Assembly: GCA_002365175.1 (NCBI GenBank)
Contig: DEZK01000013.1
Coordinates: forward strand, 62,001-126,000
DNA: 64,000 nucleotides
From: Raskinella chloraquaticus (SeqCode)
GTDB taxonomy: Bacteria > Pseudomonadota > Alphaproteobacteria > Rhizobiales > UBA4765
Reading direction: 5' to 3'
In this document: positions 7,591-16,554 of the stretch, one piece after another
How the letters are laid out: each line of letters begins with the position of its first letter
Numbering within the stretch: the first letter of the stretch is position 1
Position numbers and translations under genes: made by a program
Notes under the pieces: model-generated
Seen by the model: only the letters and a program-made list of their open reading frames with translations
What the model was told of the DNA's origin: nothing
Databases searched by the model: none

Positions 7591-9375
7591 ATGGCGACAG
7601 GATTCGATATACCGACCTATGGCGATGCGCTGGTCGTGCTGGGAACGGCGGGTATTGTCGTGCCGCTGGCGCGCCGCTTCGGCTGGAGCCCGGTCGTGGC
7701 CTATCTCATCGCCGGCGCGGTGGTTGGTCCCTACGGTCTGGGATCACTCGCGGCTCTTTATCCGTGGATGGCATATATATCGATATCGGATGGAAAGAAC
7801 GTCGGAAACATCGCGGAATTCGGCGTGATATTCCTTCTGTTTCTCATCGGCCTCGAACTCTCCTACGAGCGGCTGATCTCCATGCGCCGGCTCGTCTTCG
7901 GGCTTGGCAGCCTGCAGATTATTGTCTCAGCTCTGACGTTGAGCGGGGTTTTACTGCTGCTTGGCCTTTCGCCATCCGTGGCGGTGGTCATCGGCTCGTG
8001 CCTGTCCCTGTCCTCCACGGCGATCATCATCGAACTCCTGTCGCAACAGGGGCGTATGGCGACGGCGACCGGGCGCGCGAGCTTCGCCATCCTGCTGGCG
8101 CAGGATCTCTCCATCGTGCCGCTGTTGATTTTCATCACTATCCTGGGCAGCCGCAGCGGTGGTTCGGTCACCATCACGGTACTGCTCGCGCTCGCGCAGG
8201 CCGTGCTGGCGATCGCTGTCATTGTCATCGTCGGCCGCCTGCTTTTGCGCCCGCTGTTCCGGCTGGTGGCAGGAGCTGCATCCAGCGATCTCTTCATTGC
8301 CGCCATCCTGTTCGTGATTGTCGCCACCGGCGTCATTGCCGCGCTTGCCAATTTGTCGATGGCGCTCGGCGCCTTCATCGCCGGCTTGCTGCTGGCTGAA
8401 ACCGAATATCGCAGGGCCATCGAAACGCTGATCAAACCGTTCAAAGGGCTTCTTCTCGGCATCTTCTTTTTTACCGTCGGCATGGGCATTGACGGTCGCG
8501 TGGTTGTGCATGCGCCAGTGATGACGGCGCTCGGCATCGCAGCGCTGTTTGCCATCAAGGGGGTGATTGCGTTCGGCGCGGCGCGCAGTTTCAGGCTCAG
8601 CCGGGTGGTTGCGCTCGAAGTGGCGCTGCTGCTGGCAGCCGGCGGCGAGTTTGCTTTCGTAGGCCTCGGATTGGCGCTGTCGCTTGATGTCGTGCCGGCG
8701 GAAACCGGGCATTTTGCACTCGCCGTCACCTCGCTCACCATGCTGCTTCTGCCGGCGATCGCGACCCTGGCCCGGCGCCTGTCGCAGCGGGTCGACGCCC
8801 CCAGGCCGGTCGATCCGGCTCTGTCGCAGATGCCCGGCGAGCGCCGTCATCACGCCATTGTCGTTGGCTATGGTCGCGTCGGCAAGGTGGTGGGCGACAT
8901 GTTGCGGCGCCACGGGCTTGAGGTGACGGCCATCGATTCGGATGCCCGCAGCGTCAGCGATGACCGCCGCCGTGGCCATGAAGTTTATTTCGGTGATGCG
9001 AGCGACCCGCAGTTTCTCGAAAATTGCGGCATTGCAGACGCGTCCGCCGTCGTCATCACCATCCATTCCATGGCGCTGATTGCCCGCATCGTCGAAGGAC
9101 TGCGACGCCTGAGGCCCGACCTGGTCATCATTTCGCGGGCGCGCGACGGCGACCATGCCCGCCAGCTCTATGCGCTGGGCGTCACCGATGCCGTGCCGGA
9201 AACCATCGAAGCCAGCCTGCAATTGTCGGAAGCGGCGCTGGTTGGCCTCGGCAAGCCGATGGGTCCGGTCATTGCCTCGATCCATGAGCGGCGTGATGAA
9301 TTTCGCAAAGCGCTGCAGGAGGCTGCAAAAACAGCCGGGCAGGCATCTTCTCATGCCGTTAAAAGGAAGGCATGA
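7591..9375 (+). CDS. CPA2 cation:proton antiporter with RCK domain (KefB/KefC type)
   Basis: This 594-residue protein has about 12 hydrophobic segments (residues 10-400) with the CPA2 signatures GVIFLLFLIGLELS and SLSSTAIIIELL. A cytoplasmic TrkA-N/RCK domain follows from about residue 420: HHAIVVGYGRVGKVVGDML, with the acidic end of the second strand in TAIDSD binding nucleotide. It probably exchanges K+ or Na+ for protons under nucleotide or glutathione control; the ion cannot be told from sequence. It is the first gene of a long plus-strand run, but the 47-base gap after it leaves its operon membership uncertain. Confidence 0.9.
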   Translation: MATGFDIPTYGDALVVLGTAGIVVPLARRFGWSPVVAYLIAGAVVGPYGLGSLAALYPWMAYISISDGKNVGNIAEFGVIFLLFLIGLELSYERLISMRRLVFGLGSLQIIVSALTLSGVLLLLGLSPSVAVVIGSCLSLSSTAIIIELLSQQGRMATATGRASFAILLAQDLSIVPLLIFITILGSRSGGSVTITVLLALAQAVLAIAVIVIVGRLLLRPLFRLVAGAASSDLFIAAILFVIVATGVIAALANLSMALGAFIAGLLLAETEYRRAIETLIKPFKGLLLGIFFFTVGMGIDGRVVVHAPVMTALGIAALFAIKGVIAFGAARSFRLSRVVALEVALLLAAGGEFAFVGLGLALSLDVVPAETGHFALAVTSLTMLLLPAIATLARRLSQRVDAPRPVDPALSQMPGERRHHAIVVGYGRVGKVVGDMLRRHGLEVTAIDSDARSVSDDRRRGHEVYFGDASDPQFLENCGIADASAVVITIHSMALIARIVEGLRRLRPDLVIISRARDGDHARQLYALGVTDAVPETIEASLQLSEAALVGLGKPMGPVIASIHERRDEFRKALQEAAKTAGQASSHAVKRKA

Positions 9376-9422
9376 TCACTCTGCGCTGCCAGGCACCCAG
9401 GCGGTAACATGAGCCCAAGCCA

Positions 9423-9659
9423 ATGAATGACGTGATCGATGCTCCCTTGAACGCTCTGGTGGTCGACCTGCTGGCTTTTCTTGCCGCAGGCGAAAAGCCC
9501 TATGCCGACGTCATGTCGGCCTGGCGCACCTCCTGCCCGCGCCTGCCGGTATGGGAAGAGGCAAATGATCGCCGGTTTGTCGAGCGCAAGATCCGTGAGG
9601 GCCGGCAGATCGTTTGTATCACGGCACGCGGCAGCGACTTTCTCAGGCGTCAAGGCTGA
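9423..9659 (+). CDS. Small conserved-looking protein of unknown function
   Basis: This 78-residue protein (MNDVIDAPLNALVVDLLAFLAAGEKPYADVMSAWRT...) has a helical N-terminal half and a charged C-terminal part ending ITARGSDFLRRQG. It has no signal peptide or cysteine motif and I do not recognise a family. It ends three bases before the ATG of the 2-hydroxyacid dehydrogenase, so the two are probably cotranslated. The SAWRTSCPRLPVWEEANDRRFV stretch suggests a small folded domain rather than a chance ORF. Confidence 0.65.
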   Translation: MNDVIDAPLNALVVDLLAFLAAGEKPYADVMSAWRTSCPRLPVWEEANDRRFVERKIREGRQIVCITARGSDFLRRQG

Positions 9660-9662
9660 ACG

Positions 9663-10646
9663 ATGAAAATCGCCATCCTCGATGACTGGCATGACACGCT
9701 GCGCGGCTTGCCGTGCTTTCGCAAGCTCGACGGCTTCGACGTTACCGTGTGGAATGATCATGTCGCAGATGTCGGCGAGCTGGCGCGCCGGCTGAGCGAC
9801 ACCGAGGTGCTGGTTCTGTTTCGCGAACGCACCGCCATGTCCCGCGCGCTGATCGAGAAACTGCCCAATCTCAAACTCATCAGTCAGCGCAGCGTTTATC
9901 CTCATATTGATATTGCGGCCTGCACCGCACGCGGGATCATCGTCTCGTCCAATATGCATGCCGGCACGCCGTCATATGCGACGGCTGAATTCACGTGGGC
10001 GATGGTGCTGGCCGCTGTCCGCTCGATCCCGCAACAGATGGCATCGCTCAAGGCCGGCACCTGGCAGATGGGGGTTGGCTATACGCTGCATGGCAAGACG
10101 CTCGGTGTCTTCAGCTATGGGCGGATCGGCAGGGAAGTCGCCCGCTACGGCAAAGCCTTCGGCATGAAAGTGCTGGTGTGGGGCAGCGACAAGAGCCGGG
10201 CGGCGGCGATCGCCGATGGTTATGCGCAGGCTGGCAACAAGGCTGAACTCTTTGCCGAAAGCGATGTGGTTTCGCTGCATCTGCGCCTCGTCGATGCCAC
10301 GCGCGGCATTGTCACGGCGGATGATCTGGCCCGCATGAAACCCGGAGCGCTCATCGTCAACACCAGCCGGGCTGGCATCATCGCGCCGGGGGCACTGGTG
10401 GCAGCACTTGAGGCAGGACGGCCAGGCATGGCCGCCATCGATGTCTACGAGCACGAACCGATCGGCGCTGAAGGCCATCCGCTGCTTGATATGCCCAATG
10501 TGGTGGCAACGCCGCATATCGGCTTTGTGACGCATGAGGAATATGATGTGCAGTTTGGCGACATCTTCGACCAGATCATCGCCTATCGCGACGGCGCGCC
10601 CGTTCATGTCGTGAACCCTGACGCGCTGGCGACAAAGCGCGAGTGA
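9663..10646 (+). CDS. D-2-hydroxyacid dehydrogenase family protein
   Basis: This 327-residue NAD(P)-dependent dehydrogenase has the Rossmann motif GVFSYGRIGREVARYGKAFGM at about 142-162, LMKPGAL-type segment ARMKPGALIVNTSRAGII, and the catalytic Arg/Glu/His set in this family (SLHLRLV, VYEHEP, TPHIGFVT). It would interconvert a 2-oxoacid and a D-2-hydroxyacid. The exact substrate is unknown. Its place just before tcuA and tcuB suggests it handles a hydroxyacid arising from tricarboxylate catabolism. Confidence 0.88.
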   Translation: MKIAILDDWHDTLRGLPCFRKLDGFDVTVWNDHVADVGELARRLSDTEVLVLFRERTAMSRALIEKLPNLKLISQRSVYPHIDIAACTARGIIVSSNMHAGTPSYATAEFTWAMVLAAVRSIPQQMASLKAGTWQMGVGYTLHGKTLGVFSYGRIGREVARYGKAFGMKVLVWGSDKSRAAAIADGYAQAGNKAELFAESDVVSLHLRLVDATRGIVTADDLARMKPGALIVNTSRAGIIAPGALVAALEAGRPGMAAIDVYEHEPIGAEGHPLLDMPNVVATPHIGFVTHEEYDVQFGDIFDQIIAYRDGAPVHVVNPDALATKRE

Positions 10647-10713
10647 GGCAGCCCGGCATGTTCCAACCTCCTGCCCGTTTCCTGTCGCCGCAACTGCAGG
10701 TAGAACGCTGATC

Positions 10714-12111
10714 ATGGAATCGTGGGATCAACATTACGACACGCTGGTGGTTGGCGGCGGCAATGCGGCGCTGTGTGCGGCAATCGCGGCAGCGCGCGGA
10801 GGCGCTCGCGTTCTGGTGGTGGAGGCGGCGCCTAAATTCTACCGAGGCGGCAATACCCGCCACACACGCAACATGCGCTGCGCCCATGCCAAGGCAACCC
10901 ATACGCTCACCGGCCCCTACACGCAGGACGAATTTTACGACGATCTGCTCAAGGTCACCGGTGGCAAGACCGACCCGGAACTGGCGCGCCTGATGATCGG
11001 CGAGTCCGAGGACATGCTTGACTGGATCGTCGAGCAGGGCGTGCGCTGGCAGCCCTCGCTGGGGGGTACGTTGAGCCTCGGGCGCACCAATTCATTTTTC
11101 CTCGGTGGCGGGCGAGCAATGCTCAACGCGCTTTACGCTACAGCCGAGCGCCTTGGTGTAACGATCCGCTATGACGCCGAGATCGTTGATCTGACAATTG
11201 AAGACGGTTTTTTTCTCAACGCCATTGTTGCCCATGATAACAAGCGTCACGCCGTCACGGCTGCGACGCTGATTGCGGCTTCCGGTGGCTTTGAGGCCAA
11301 TATCGCCTGGCTCAAGGAGGGTTGGGGAGAGGCTGCCGACAATTTTCTTATTCGCGGCACGCCGTACAACAAGGGTACGGTGCTCAAATTGCTGCTGGAT
11401 AAGGGCGTTGGGGCAATCGGCGACGCGACGCAGTGCCACGCGGTGGCCATCGATGCCCGCGCGCCGAAATTCGATGGCGGCATCATCACCAGGCTTGATT
11501 GCGTCGTGTTCGGGATTGTCGTCAACCGGCGGGCCGAGCGCTTCTATGATGAAGGGGAGGATATCTGGCCAAAGCGCTACGCCATATGGGGCCGGCTGGT
11601 GGCAGCGCAACCTGAGCAGATCGCCTACATCATCTTCGATGCCCCGTGCCTGGAGCAGTTCATGCCCTCGCTTTATCCACCGATCCGCGCCGAGACGATT
11701 GGCGACCTTGCAGGCAAGCTCGATCTTGATGGTGCAACGCTGGAAAAGACCATAACCGGGTTCAACGCCGCCGTGCGTCCCGGTACATTCGATCATACCA
11801 TCCTCGATGATTGCCGCACCGAAGGATTGCACCCCGCCAAATCACATTGGGCGCGCCGCATCGAGACGCCGCCATTTTATGCCTATCCGGTGCGCCCCGG
11901 CATCACGTTCACCTATCTGGGCACGCGGGTGAATGCGCAGGCACGCATGATGATGGCTGACGGGAAGCCGTCGGCCAATATGTTCGCCGCCGGCGAGATC
12001 ATGGCCGGCAACGTTCTGGGGCAAGGCTATGCGGCGGGCATCGGCATGACAATTGGCAGCGTTTTTGGACGCATCGCCGGACGGGAGGCGGCGCGCCATG
12101 CACGCAACTGA
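10714..12111 (+). CDS. tcuA: FAD-dependent tricarballylate dehydrogenase
   Basis: This 465-residue flavoprotein of the fumarate-reductase/succinate-dehydrogenase type begins YDTLVVGGGNAALCAAIAAARGGARVLVVEAAPKFYRGGNTRHTRNMRCAH, the FAD-binding GxGxxA motif followed by the TcuA-type GGNTRHTRN segment. A C-terminal FAD contact is seen in FAAGEIMAGNVLGQGYAAGIGMTIGSVFGRIAG. Known role (Salmonella): oxidises tricarballylate to cis-aconitate. The following gene encodes the partner TcuB and overlaps it by 14 bases, and a TRAP transporter follows, which supports the call. Confidence 0.88.
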   Translation: MESWDQHYDTLVVGGGNAALCAAIAAARGGARVLVVEAAPKFYRGGNTRHTRNMRCAHAKATHTLTGPYTQDEFYDDLLKVTGGKTDPELARLMIGESEDMLDWIVEQGVRWQPSLGGTLSLGRTNSFFLGGGRAMLNALYATAERLGVTIRYDAEIVDLTIEDGFFLNAIVAHDNKRHAVTAATLIAASGGFEANIAWLKEGWGEAADNFLIRGTPYNKGTVLKLLLDKGVGAIGDATQCHAVAIDARAPKFDGGIITRLDCVVFGIVVNRRAERFYDEGEDIWPKRYAIWGRLVAAQPEQIAYIIFDAPCLEQFMPSLYPPIRAETIGDLAGKLDLDGATLEKTITGFNAAVRPGTFDHTILDDCRTEGLHPAKSHWARRIETPPFYAYPVRPGITFTYLGTRVNAQARMMMADGKPSANMFAAGEIMAGNVLGQGYAAGIGMTIGSVFGRIAGREAARHARN

Positions 12112-13204
12112 GGCGCTCAAGGAAGCAGACCGGCTGATGACGATCTGCAATTCGTGCCGCTATTGCGAAGGATTATGCGCGGTCTTTCCGGCAATGGAAT
12201 TGCGCCGTGAATTTGGTGACGCTGATCTCAACTATCTCGCCAATCTCTGTCATGGCTGCGGTGCGTGCTACACGGATTGTCAGTTTTCGCCGCCGCACGA
12301 ATTTGCCGTCAACGTGCCAGCGGTCCTGGCCAAGGTGAGGAATGATTCCTATCTGAGCTATGCCTGGCCACCGGCATTGAAGCTGCTGTTTGGTGCCAAT
12401 GGCATGGTGGTGGGCCTTCTGACCGCCACCTGCATTTCTCTGTTTCTTCTGGGCTTTGTCGGTTGGTCTGCCGGTGGCGAGATGTTTGCCGTGCATGCCG
12501 GCCCTGGTGCTTTTTATCGTCTCATGTCGCACAATGCGATGGCGCTGCTGTTTGGCCTGGCGTTTGCCTATGCGCTGGCAGCAATGGCGATGGGCGCACG
12601 CACTTTCTGGCTTGGCTCGCGGCCGCCGGCGATATCGCCAGATGACGCGGCAATGGCCGTCAGCGATGTCGCCACGCTGCGTTATCTTGGCGGTGGGGGC
12701 GCGGGCTGCGATGTCGATGACGCAGGGAAAGATCGCCGGCGGCTTTATCACCACCTGACGTTTTACGGCTTCCTGCTATGCTTTGCGGCGACCTCGGTCG
12801 CAACGCTTTATCATTATCTTCTTGGCATGGAGGCCCCCTACCCGCCTTATGACCTGCCGGTCGTGCTGGGCAGTGTCGGCGGCATCGGTCTCATCATCGG
12901 ACCGATCGGGCTGCTGCATCAAAAGTTGCGACGCGGTGCCCATCTGGGTGATGCACGCGCGTTTGGCATGGAAAGCGCGTTTGTTTTGTTGCTTGTTGCC
13001 ACGAGCGTAACGGGCTTTGCGCTGTTGTTGGCACGTGAAACGGCTGCCATGGGTGTCTTGCTTGCCGTTCATCTTGGGGTGGTGCTGAGCCTGTTTCTCC
13101 TGCTTCCCTATTCCAAGATGGTGCATGGGCTCTATCGCGGGCTGGCGCTCCTGCGCAGCGCAGCCGAGCGTCGGGCACACCGTCAGCAAGGCAATACGGC
13201 ATGA
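12098..13204 (+). CDS. tcuB: Tricarballylate utilisation protein B (Fe-S membrane electron carrier)
   Basis: This 368-residue protein has two ferredoxin-type clusters near the N-terminus (Cys 17/20/23/27 and 51/54/57/61 in CNSCRYCEGLC and CHGCGACYTDC). Several membrane segments follow, with conserved histidines (LMSHNAMALLFG, YHHLTFYGFLL, TLYHYLLG, LLAVHLGVVLSLFLLLPYSKMVHGLYR) that could ligand haem. It is thought to reoxidise TcuA and pass electrons to the membrane. ATG 12098 (MHATEALKEAD) is chosen; it overlaps the end of tcuA. An in-frame upstream start at 12053 would add 15 residues inside tcuA and looks unlikely. Confidence 0.88.
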   Translation: MHATEALKEADRLMTICNSCRYCEGLCAVFPAMELRREFGDADLNYLANLCHGCGACYTDCQFSPPHEFAVNVPAVLAKVRNDSYLSYAWPPALKLLFGANGMVVGLLTATCISLFLLGFVGWSAGGEMFAVHAGPGAFYRLMSHNAMALLFGLAFAYALAAMAMGARTFWLGSRPPAISPDDAAMAVSDVATLRYLGGGGAGCDVDDAGKDRRRLYHHLTFYGFLLCFAATSVATLYHYLLGMEAPYPPYDLPVVLGSVGGIGLIIGPIGLLHQKLRRGAHLGDARAFGMESAFVLLLVATSVTGFALLLARETAAMGVLLAVHLGVVLSLFLLLPYSKMVHGLYRGLALLRSAAERRAHRQQGNTA

Positions 13205-13300
13205 ACACCCCAGAACCTTATACTTTGATCTAGCCAAGACTGTGGTTTTGCGGTTATGAATCAGGAAAGGCGGCGAAACGGCCGCAACAGGGAGGTACAA

Positions 13301-14317
13301 ATGGGATCAATTTCTCGTCGTCAATTCGGTTTAGGCGTCAGCACAGCAGCGTTGGCCGCGGCCTACGGAGTTCCCGGTCGCGCGCAAGCGCCGCTGGTGA
13401 TGAAATTCAGCCATGTCGCGGCTGACGACACGCCCAAGGGTAAGGGCGCGATCAAATTCCGTGAACTTGCGGAAAAATACACGGGCGGCAAGGTCAAGGT
13501 TGAAACCTACCCCAATTCGCAGCTCTTCAAGGACAAGGAAGAGATCGAGGCGCTGCAGCTTGGCGCCGTTCAGTTCCTGGCGCCCTCGACCGCTAAATTC
13601 GCGCCACTGGGTGCCAAGGAATTTGAGGCGCTCGATCTGCCGTTTGCCTTCAAGGACGAAGCCCAGTTCCAGACCCTCATCAAAGGTGAGCTTGGCCAGT
13701 ATCTGCTCTCCAAGCTTGAACCGCGCGGCGTCAAGGGCCTGGCGTTCTGGGACAACGGCTTCCATATGGTGTCAGCCAATGTGCCTCTCTTGAAGCCGTC
13801 TGATTTCCAGGGGCTGAAATTCCGCATTTCGGGATCAAAGATCGCCGATCTTTATTTCCGCCGGATGGGAGCCATCCCGCAGATCCTGGCTTTCTCGGAA
13901 GTCTATCAAGCCTTGCAGACCGGAGTTGTCGACGGTTGCGAGAACACACCATCGAATTACTACACGCAGAAATTCCATGAGGTGCAAAAGCACATCACCA
14001 ATGGCAAGCACGGGCATCTGCAATACGCTGTTATCGTGAATGCTAAAATCTGGGCCGGGCTGCCCGCCGACATCCGTGTGCCGCTCGAAAAGGCGATGGA
14101 CGAGGCGAGCGTTTACGCCAATTCGATTGCACTGGAAGAGAACAGTGATGCGCTGAAGGCCATCATCGCCTCAGGGCGCACGACCATTCACAATCTGACG
14201 GAAGCGCAGAGAGGCGAATGGTATAAGGCGATGGCTCCGGTCTGGCAGCAGGCGGAAAGCCGGGTTGGCAAAGAAGCGATAGATGTCATGCGCAAGGTAA
14301 CTGGTCAGACGGCTTGA
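13301..14317 (+). CDS. dctP: TRAP transporter substrate-binding protein (DctP family)
   Basis: This 338-residue periplasmic protein has a twin-arginine leader (SISRRQFGLGVSTAALAAAYGVPGRAQA). The DctP fold follows: LVMKFSHVAADDTPKGKGAIKFRELAEKYTGGKVKVETYPNSQLFKDKEEIEALQLGAVQF, LKFRISGSKIADLYFRRMGA and VVDGCENTPSNYYTQKFHEVQ. The arginine in KFRISGS is the usual carboxylate-binding residue. ATG 13301 has a strong GGGAGG site; the upstream in-frame ATG does not. Its position after tcuAB suggests a tricarboxylate ligand. Confidence 0.92.
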   Translation: MGSISRRQFGLGVSTAALAAAYGVPGRAQAPLVMKFSHVAADDTPKGKGAIKFRELAEKYTGGKVKVETYPNSQLFKDKEEIEALQLGAVQFLAPSTAKFAPLGAKEFEALDLPFAFKDEAQFQTLIKGELGQYLLSKLEPRGVKGLAFWDNGFHMVSANVPLLKPSDFQGLKFRISGSKIADLYFRRMGAIPQILAFSEVYQALQTGVVDGCENTPSNYYTQKFHEVQKHITNGKHGHLQYAVIVNAKIWAGLPADIRVPLEKAMDEASVYANSIALEENSDALKAIIASGRTTIHNLTEAQRGEWYKAMAPVWQQAESRVGKEAIDVMRKVTGQTA

Positions 14318-14345
14318 TCGCCTGAATTGTCCTTGCTGTCTTGTC

Positions 14346-14373
14346 GGGCCGGGATCAAGTCCCGGTCCGTTTT
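14346..14373 (+). terminator. Intercistronic hairpin between dctP and dctQM
   Basis: The inverted repeat GGGCCGGGA-tcaag-TCCCGGTCC (14346-14368) is followed by G and TTTT. It resembles a weak rho-independent terminator or mRNA-stabilising hairpin. In TRAP operons, partial termination at this point would keep the binding protein more abundant than the membrane subunits. Confidence 0.6.
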
Positions 14374-14385
14374 GTGGGTGCTGCC

Positions 14386-16443
14386 ATGACGACTGCTGCG
14401 GTTTCGGCTTCTGTTCCTCTGCTTTCCAGGCTCCTCAATCGTCTGGAAGAATTGATCATTACCTTCCTCATCGCAGTAGCGACCGTCATTATTTTTATCG
14501 CCGTCATCCACCGCTACGGTACGGCAGCATCGGCTGACTGGTCGAAACTGGCAATCGCCAACGGCCTGCCGGGGGTTGGCGCGTTTTTTCAATCCATTTT
14601 CATGTGGATGGTCGCCTGGGACCTGTCGTGGGCGCAGGAACTCTGCATCTACCTGTTCGTTTGGATGGCCAAGTTCGGCGCTGCCTATGGGGTGCGGACC
14701 GGCATCCATGTCGGCGTCGACGTCTTCGTCCTCATGCTGCCGGAGCGCAGGCGCAAACGCGTCGTTCTGTTCGGCCTGCTGTGTGGCGCGCTGTTTACGG
14801 GCATCATCGCCACACTTGGCGCCGATTTCGTCTATCACATCAACCAGACGGGACAGGTTTCGAACGATCTCGAAGCGCCCATGTGGGTGGTCTATCTTGC
14901 CGTGCCTGTCGGCTCGGCCCTCATGTGCTTCCGCTTCCTGCAGGTCGCGTGGACTTTCTCGAAGACCGGCGAGCTGCCGCACCACGACCATATGCAGGTG
15001 GAAGGTGTCGAGGAGATCAAGGCGCCAGCGCCCGGCTCCACCATCACGGTGCGCGGTGAGCGCAAGACCCTCGGGCTTTTGCTCATCCTCATTCCCTTAT
15101 TGATTGTCCTGGTGTGCATCGGTCAGAAGGCGGGAATTTTCGACGTTCCCGCCACATTGCGCCCGGTCATCGTCTTTGCCCTGCTGTTGTCGCTGATGCT
15201 GACCGGCATGCCGGTATCAATCGCGCTTGGCCTGACGGTGCTGACGTTCCTGTTCACCCTCACCCAGGTTCCTGTCGCCTCGGTGGCGCTGAAGCTCTTC
15301 ACCGGCATCGAGAAATTCGAGATCATGGCGATCCCGTTCTTCATCCTCGCCGGTAATTTCCTCACCCATGGCGGCGTGGCCCGGCGCATGATCAATTTCG
15401 CCAGCGCGATGGTCGGCCACATGCATGGCGGCCTTGGGCTGGCGGCAGTGCTCGCCTGCGCCTTGTTTGCCGCCATCTCGGGATCATCGCCTGCAACCGT
15501 GGTTGCCATCGGCTCGGTCATCCTGCCGGCCATGATCTCGCATGGCTTTCCGCCGCGTTTCGGCGCCGGCGTCGTCACCACATCCGGCGCGCTCGGCATT
15601 CTCATCCCGCCGTCGATCGCCATGGTCATCTATGCGGTGTCGACCAATACGTCGATCGGCCAGCTCTTCATCGCCGGCATCATTCCGGGAATTTGTCTGG
15701 CGCTTCTGCTGGCCTTGACCACCTGGTATCGCGCCTGGCGCAATAATTACCCGCGCCTGCCCAAGGCAACAACGCGGGAGCGCTTGAAAGCGTTGAAGGA
15801 TTGCCTGTGGGGTCTGCTGCTGATCGTGATCGTCATCGGCGGTATCTATGCCGGCTTGTTTACGCCCACAGAGGCGGCGGCGATGAGTGCCGTTTACGCC
15901 TTCATCGTGGCGGTTTACGTCTACAAGGATCTGAAGCTCACTGATGTTCCGCGTGTTCTGCTGTCATCGGCCAATACCAGCGCCATGCTGCTCTACATCA
16001 TCACCAATGCGGTGCTGTTCTCCTTCCTCATGACGCATGAGAATATTCCGCAGGCGATGGCGCAGTGGATGATCGACCAGGGGCTTGGCTGGATCGCCTT
16101 CCTGCTTGTCGTCAACATTCTGCTGTTGATTGCCGGCAATGTGATGGAACCATCCTCCATCATCCTGATCATGGCGCCCATTCTGTTCCCGGTGGCCGTG
16201 AAGCTCGGTATCGATCCCATCCATTTCGGTATCCTGATTGTGGTCAACATGGAGATCGGCCTGTGTCATCCACCGGTCGGGCTTAATCTTTACGTTGCCT
16301 CGGGGATAACCAAGATGGGGATCACCGAGCTGACGATCGCGGTCTGGCCATGGCTGCTGACGATGCTTTGCTTCCTTGTCGTGGTCACCTATTGGCCGGG
16401 CCTGTCGCTGTGGCTGCCGACCGTGCTGGGAATGCGAGGTTAA
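14386..16443 (+). CDS. Fused TRAP transporter permease (DctQ-DctM)
   Basis: This 685-residue protein joins the small four-helix DctQ domain (about 15-190, with FMWMVAWDLSWAQELCIYLFVWMAKFGAAYGVRTGIHVGVDVF) to a full DctM domain (about 240-680). The latter has GMPVSIALGLTVLTFLF, FFILAGNFLTHGG and GSSPATVVAIGSVILPAMISHGFP, plus NMEIGLCHPPVGLNLYVASGI. It forms the sodium-coupled translocation channel for the ligand delivered by the DctP protein. ATG 14386 is the probable start; no clear ribosome-binding site is seen because the hairpin lies just upstream. Confidence 0.9.
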   Translation: MTTAAVSASVPLLSRLLNRLEELIITFLIAVATVIIFIAVIHRYGTAASADWSKLAIANGLPGVGAFFQSIFMWMVAWDLSWAQELCIYLFVWMAKFGAAYGVRTGIHVGVDVFVLMLPERRRKRVVLFGLLCGALFTGIIATLGADFVYHINQTGQVSNDLEAPMWVVYLAVPVGSALMCFRFLQVAWTFSKTGELPHHDHMQVEGVEEIKAPAPGSTITVRGERKTLGLLLILIPLLIVLVCIGQKAGIFDVPATLRPVIVFALLLSLMLTGMPVSIALGLTVLTFLFTLTQVPVASVALKLFTGIEKFEIMAIPFFILAGNFLTHGGVARRMINFASAMVGHMHGGLGLAAVLACALFAAISGSSPATVVAIGSVILPAMISHGFPPRFGAGVVTTSGALGILIPPSIAMVIYAVSTNTSIGQLFIAGIIPGICLALLLALTTWYRAWRNNYPRLPKATTRERLKALKDCLWGLLLIVIVIGGIYAGLFTPTEAAAMSAVYAFIVAVYVYKDLKLTDVPRVLLSSANTSAMLLYIITNAVLFSFLMTHENIPQAMAQWMIDQGLGWIAFLLVVNILLLIAGNVMEPSSIILIMAPILFPVAVKLGIDPIHFGILIVVNMEIGLCHPPVGLNLYVASGITKMGITELTIAVWPWLLTMLCFLVVVTYWPGLSLWLPTVLGMRG

Positions 16444-16554
16444 CAGCCGTACGCCTGCCTGTTGATGCTAGGCGTCCATCAACGATTGCGTCCGACGCCG
16501 TCCGGGTCTAGCACTTGGCCGTCATCGACCATTCGTTGAAGGAGGCCGTGCACC

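Noticed and set aside
7951..9354. 467-codon minus-strand frame opposite the KefB-type antiporter
   Set aside because: The plus-strand protein has full CPA2 and RCK motifs; the minus-strand translation is His/Asp/Arg-rich and has no recognisable fold.
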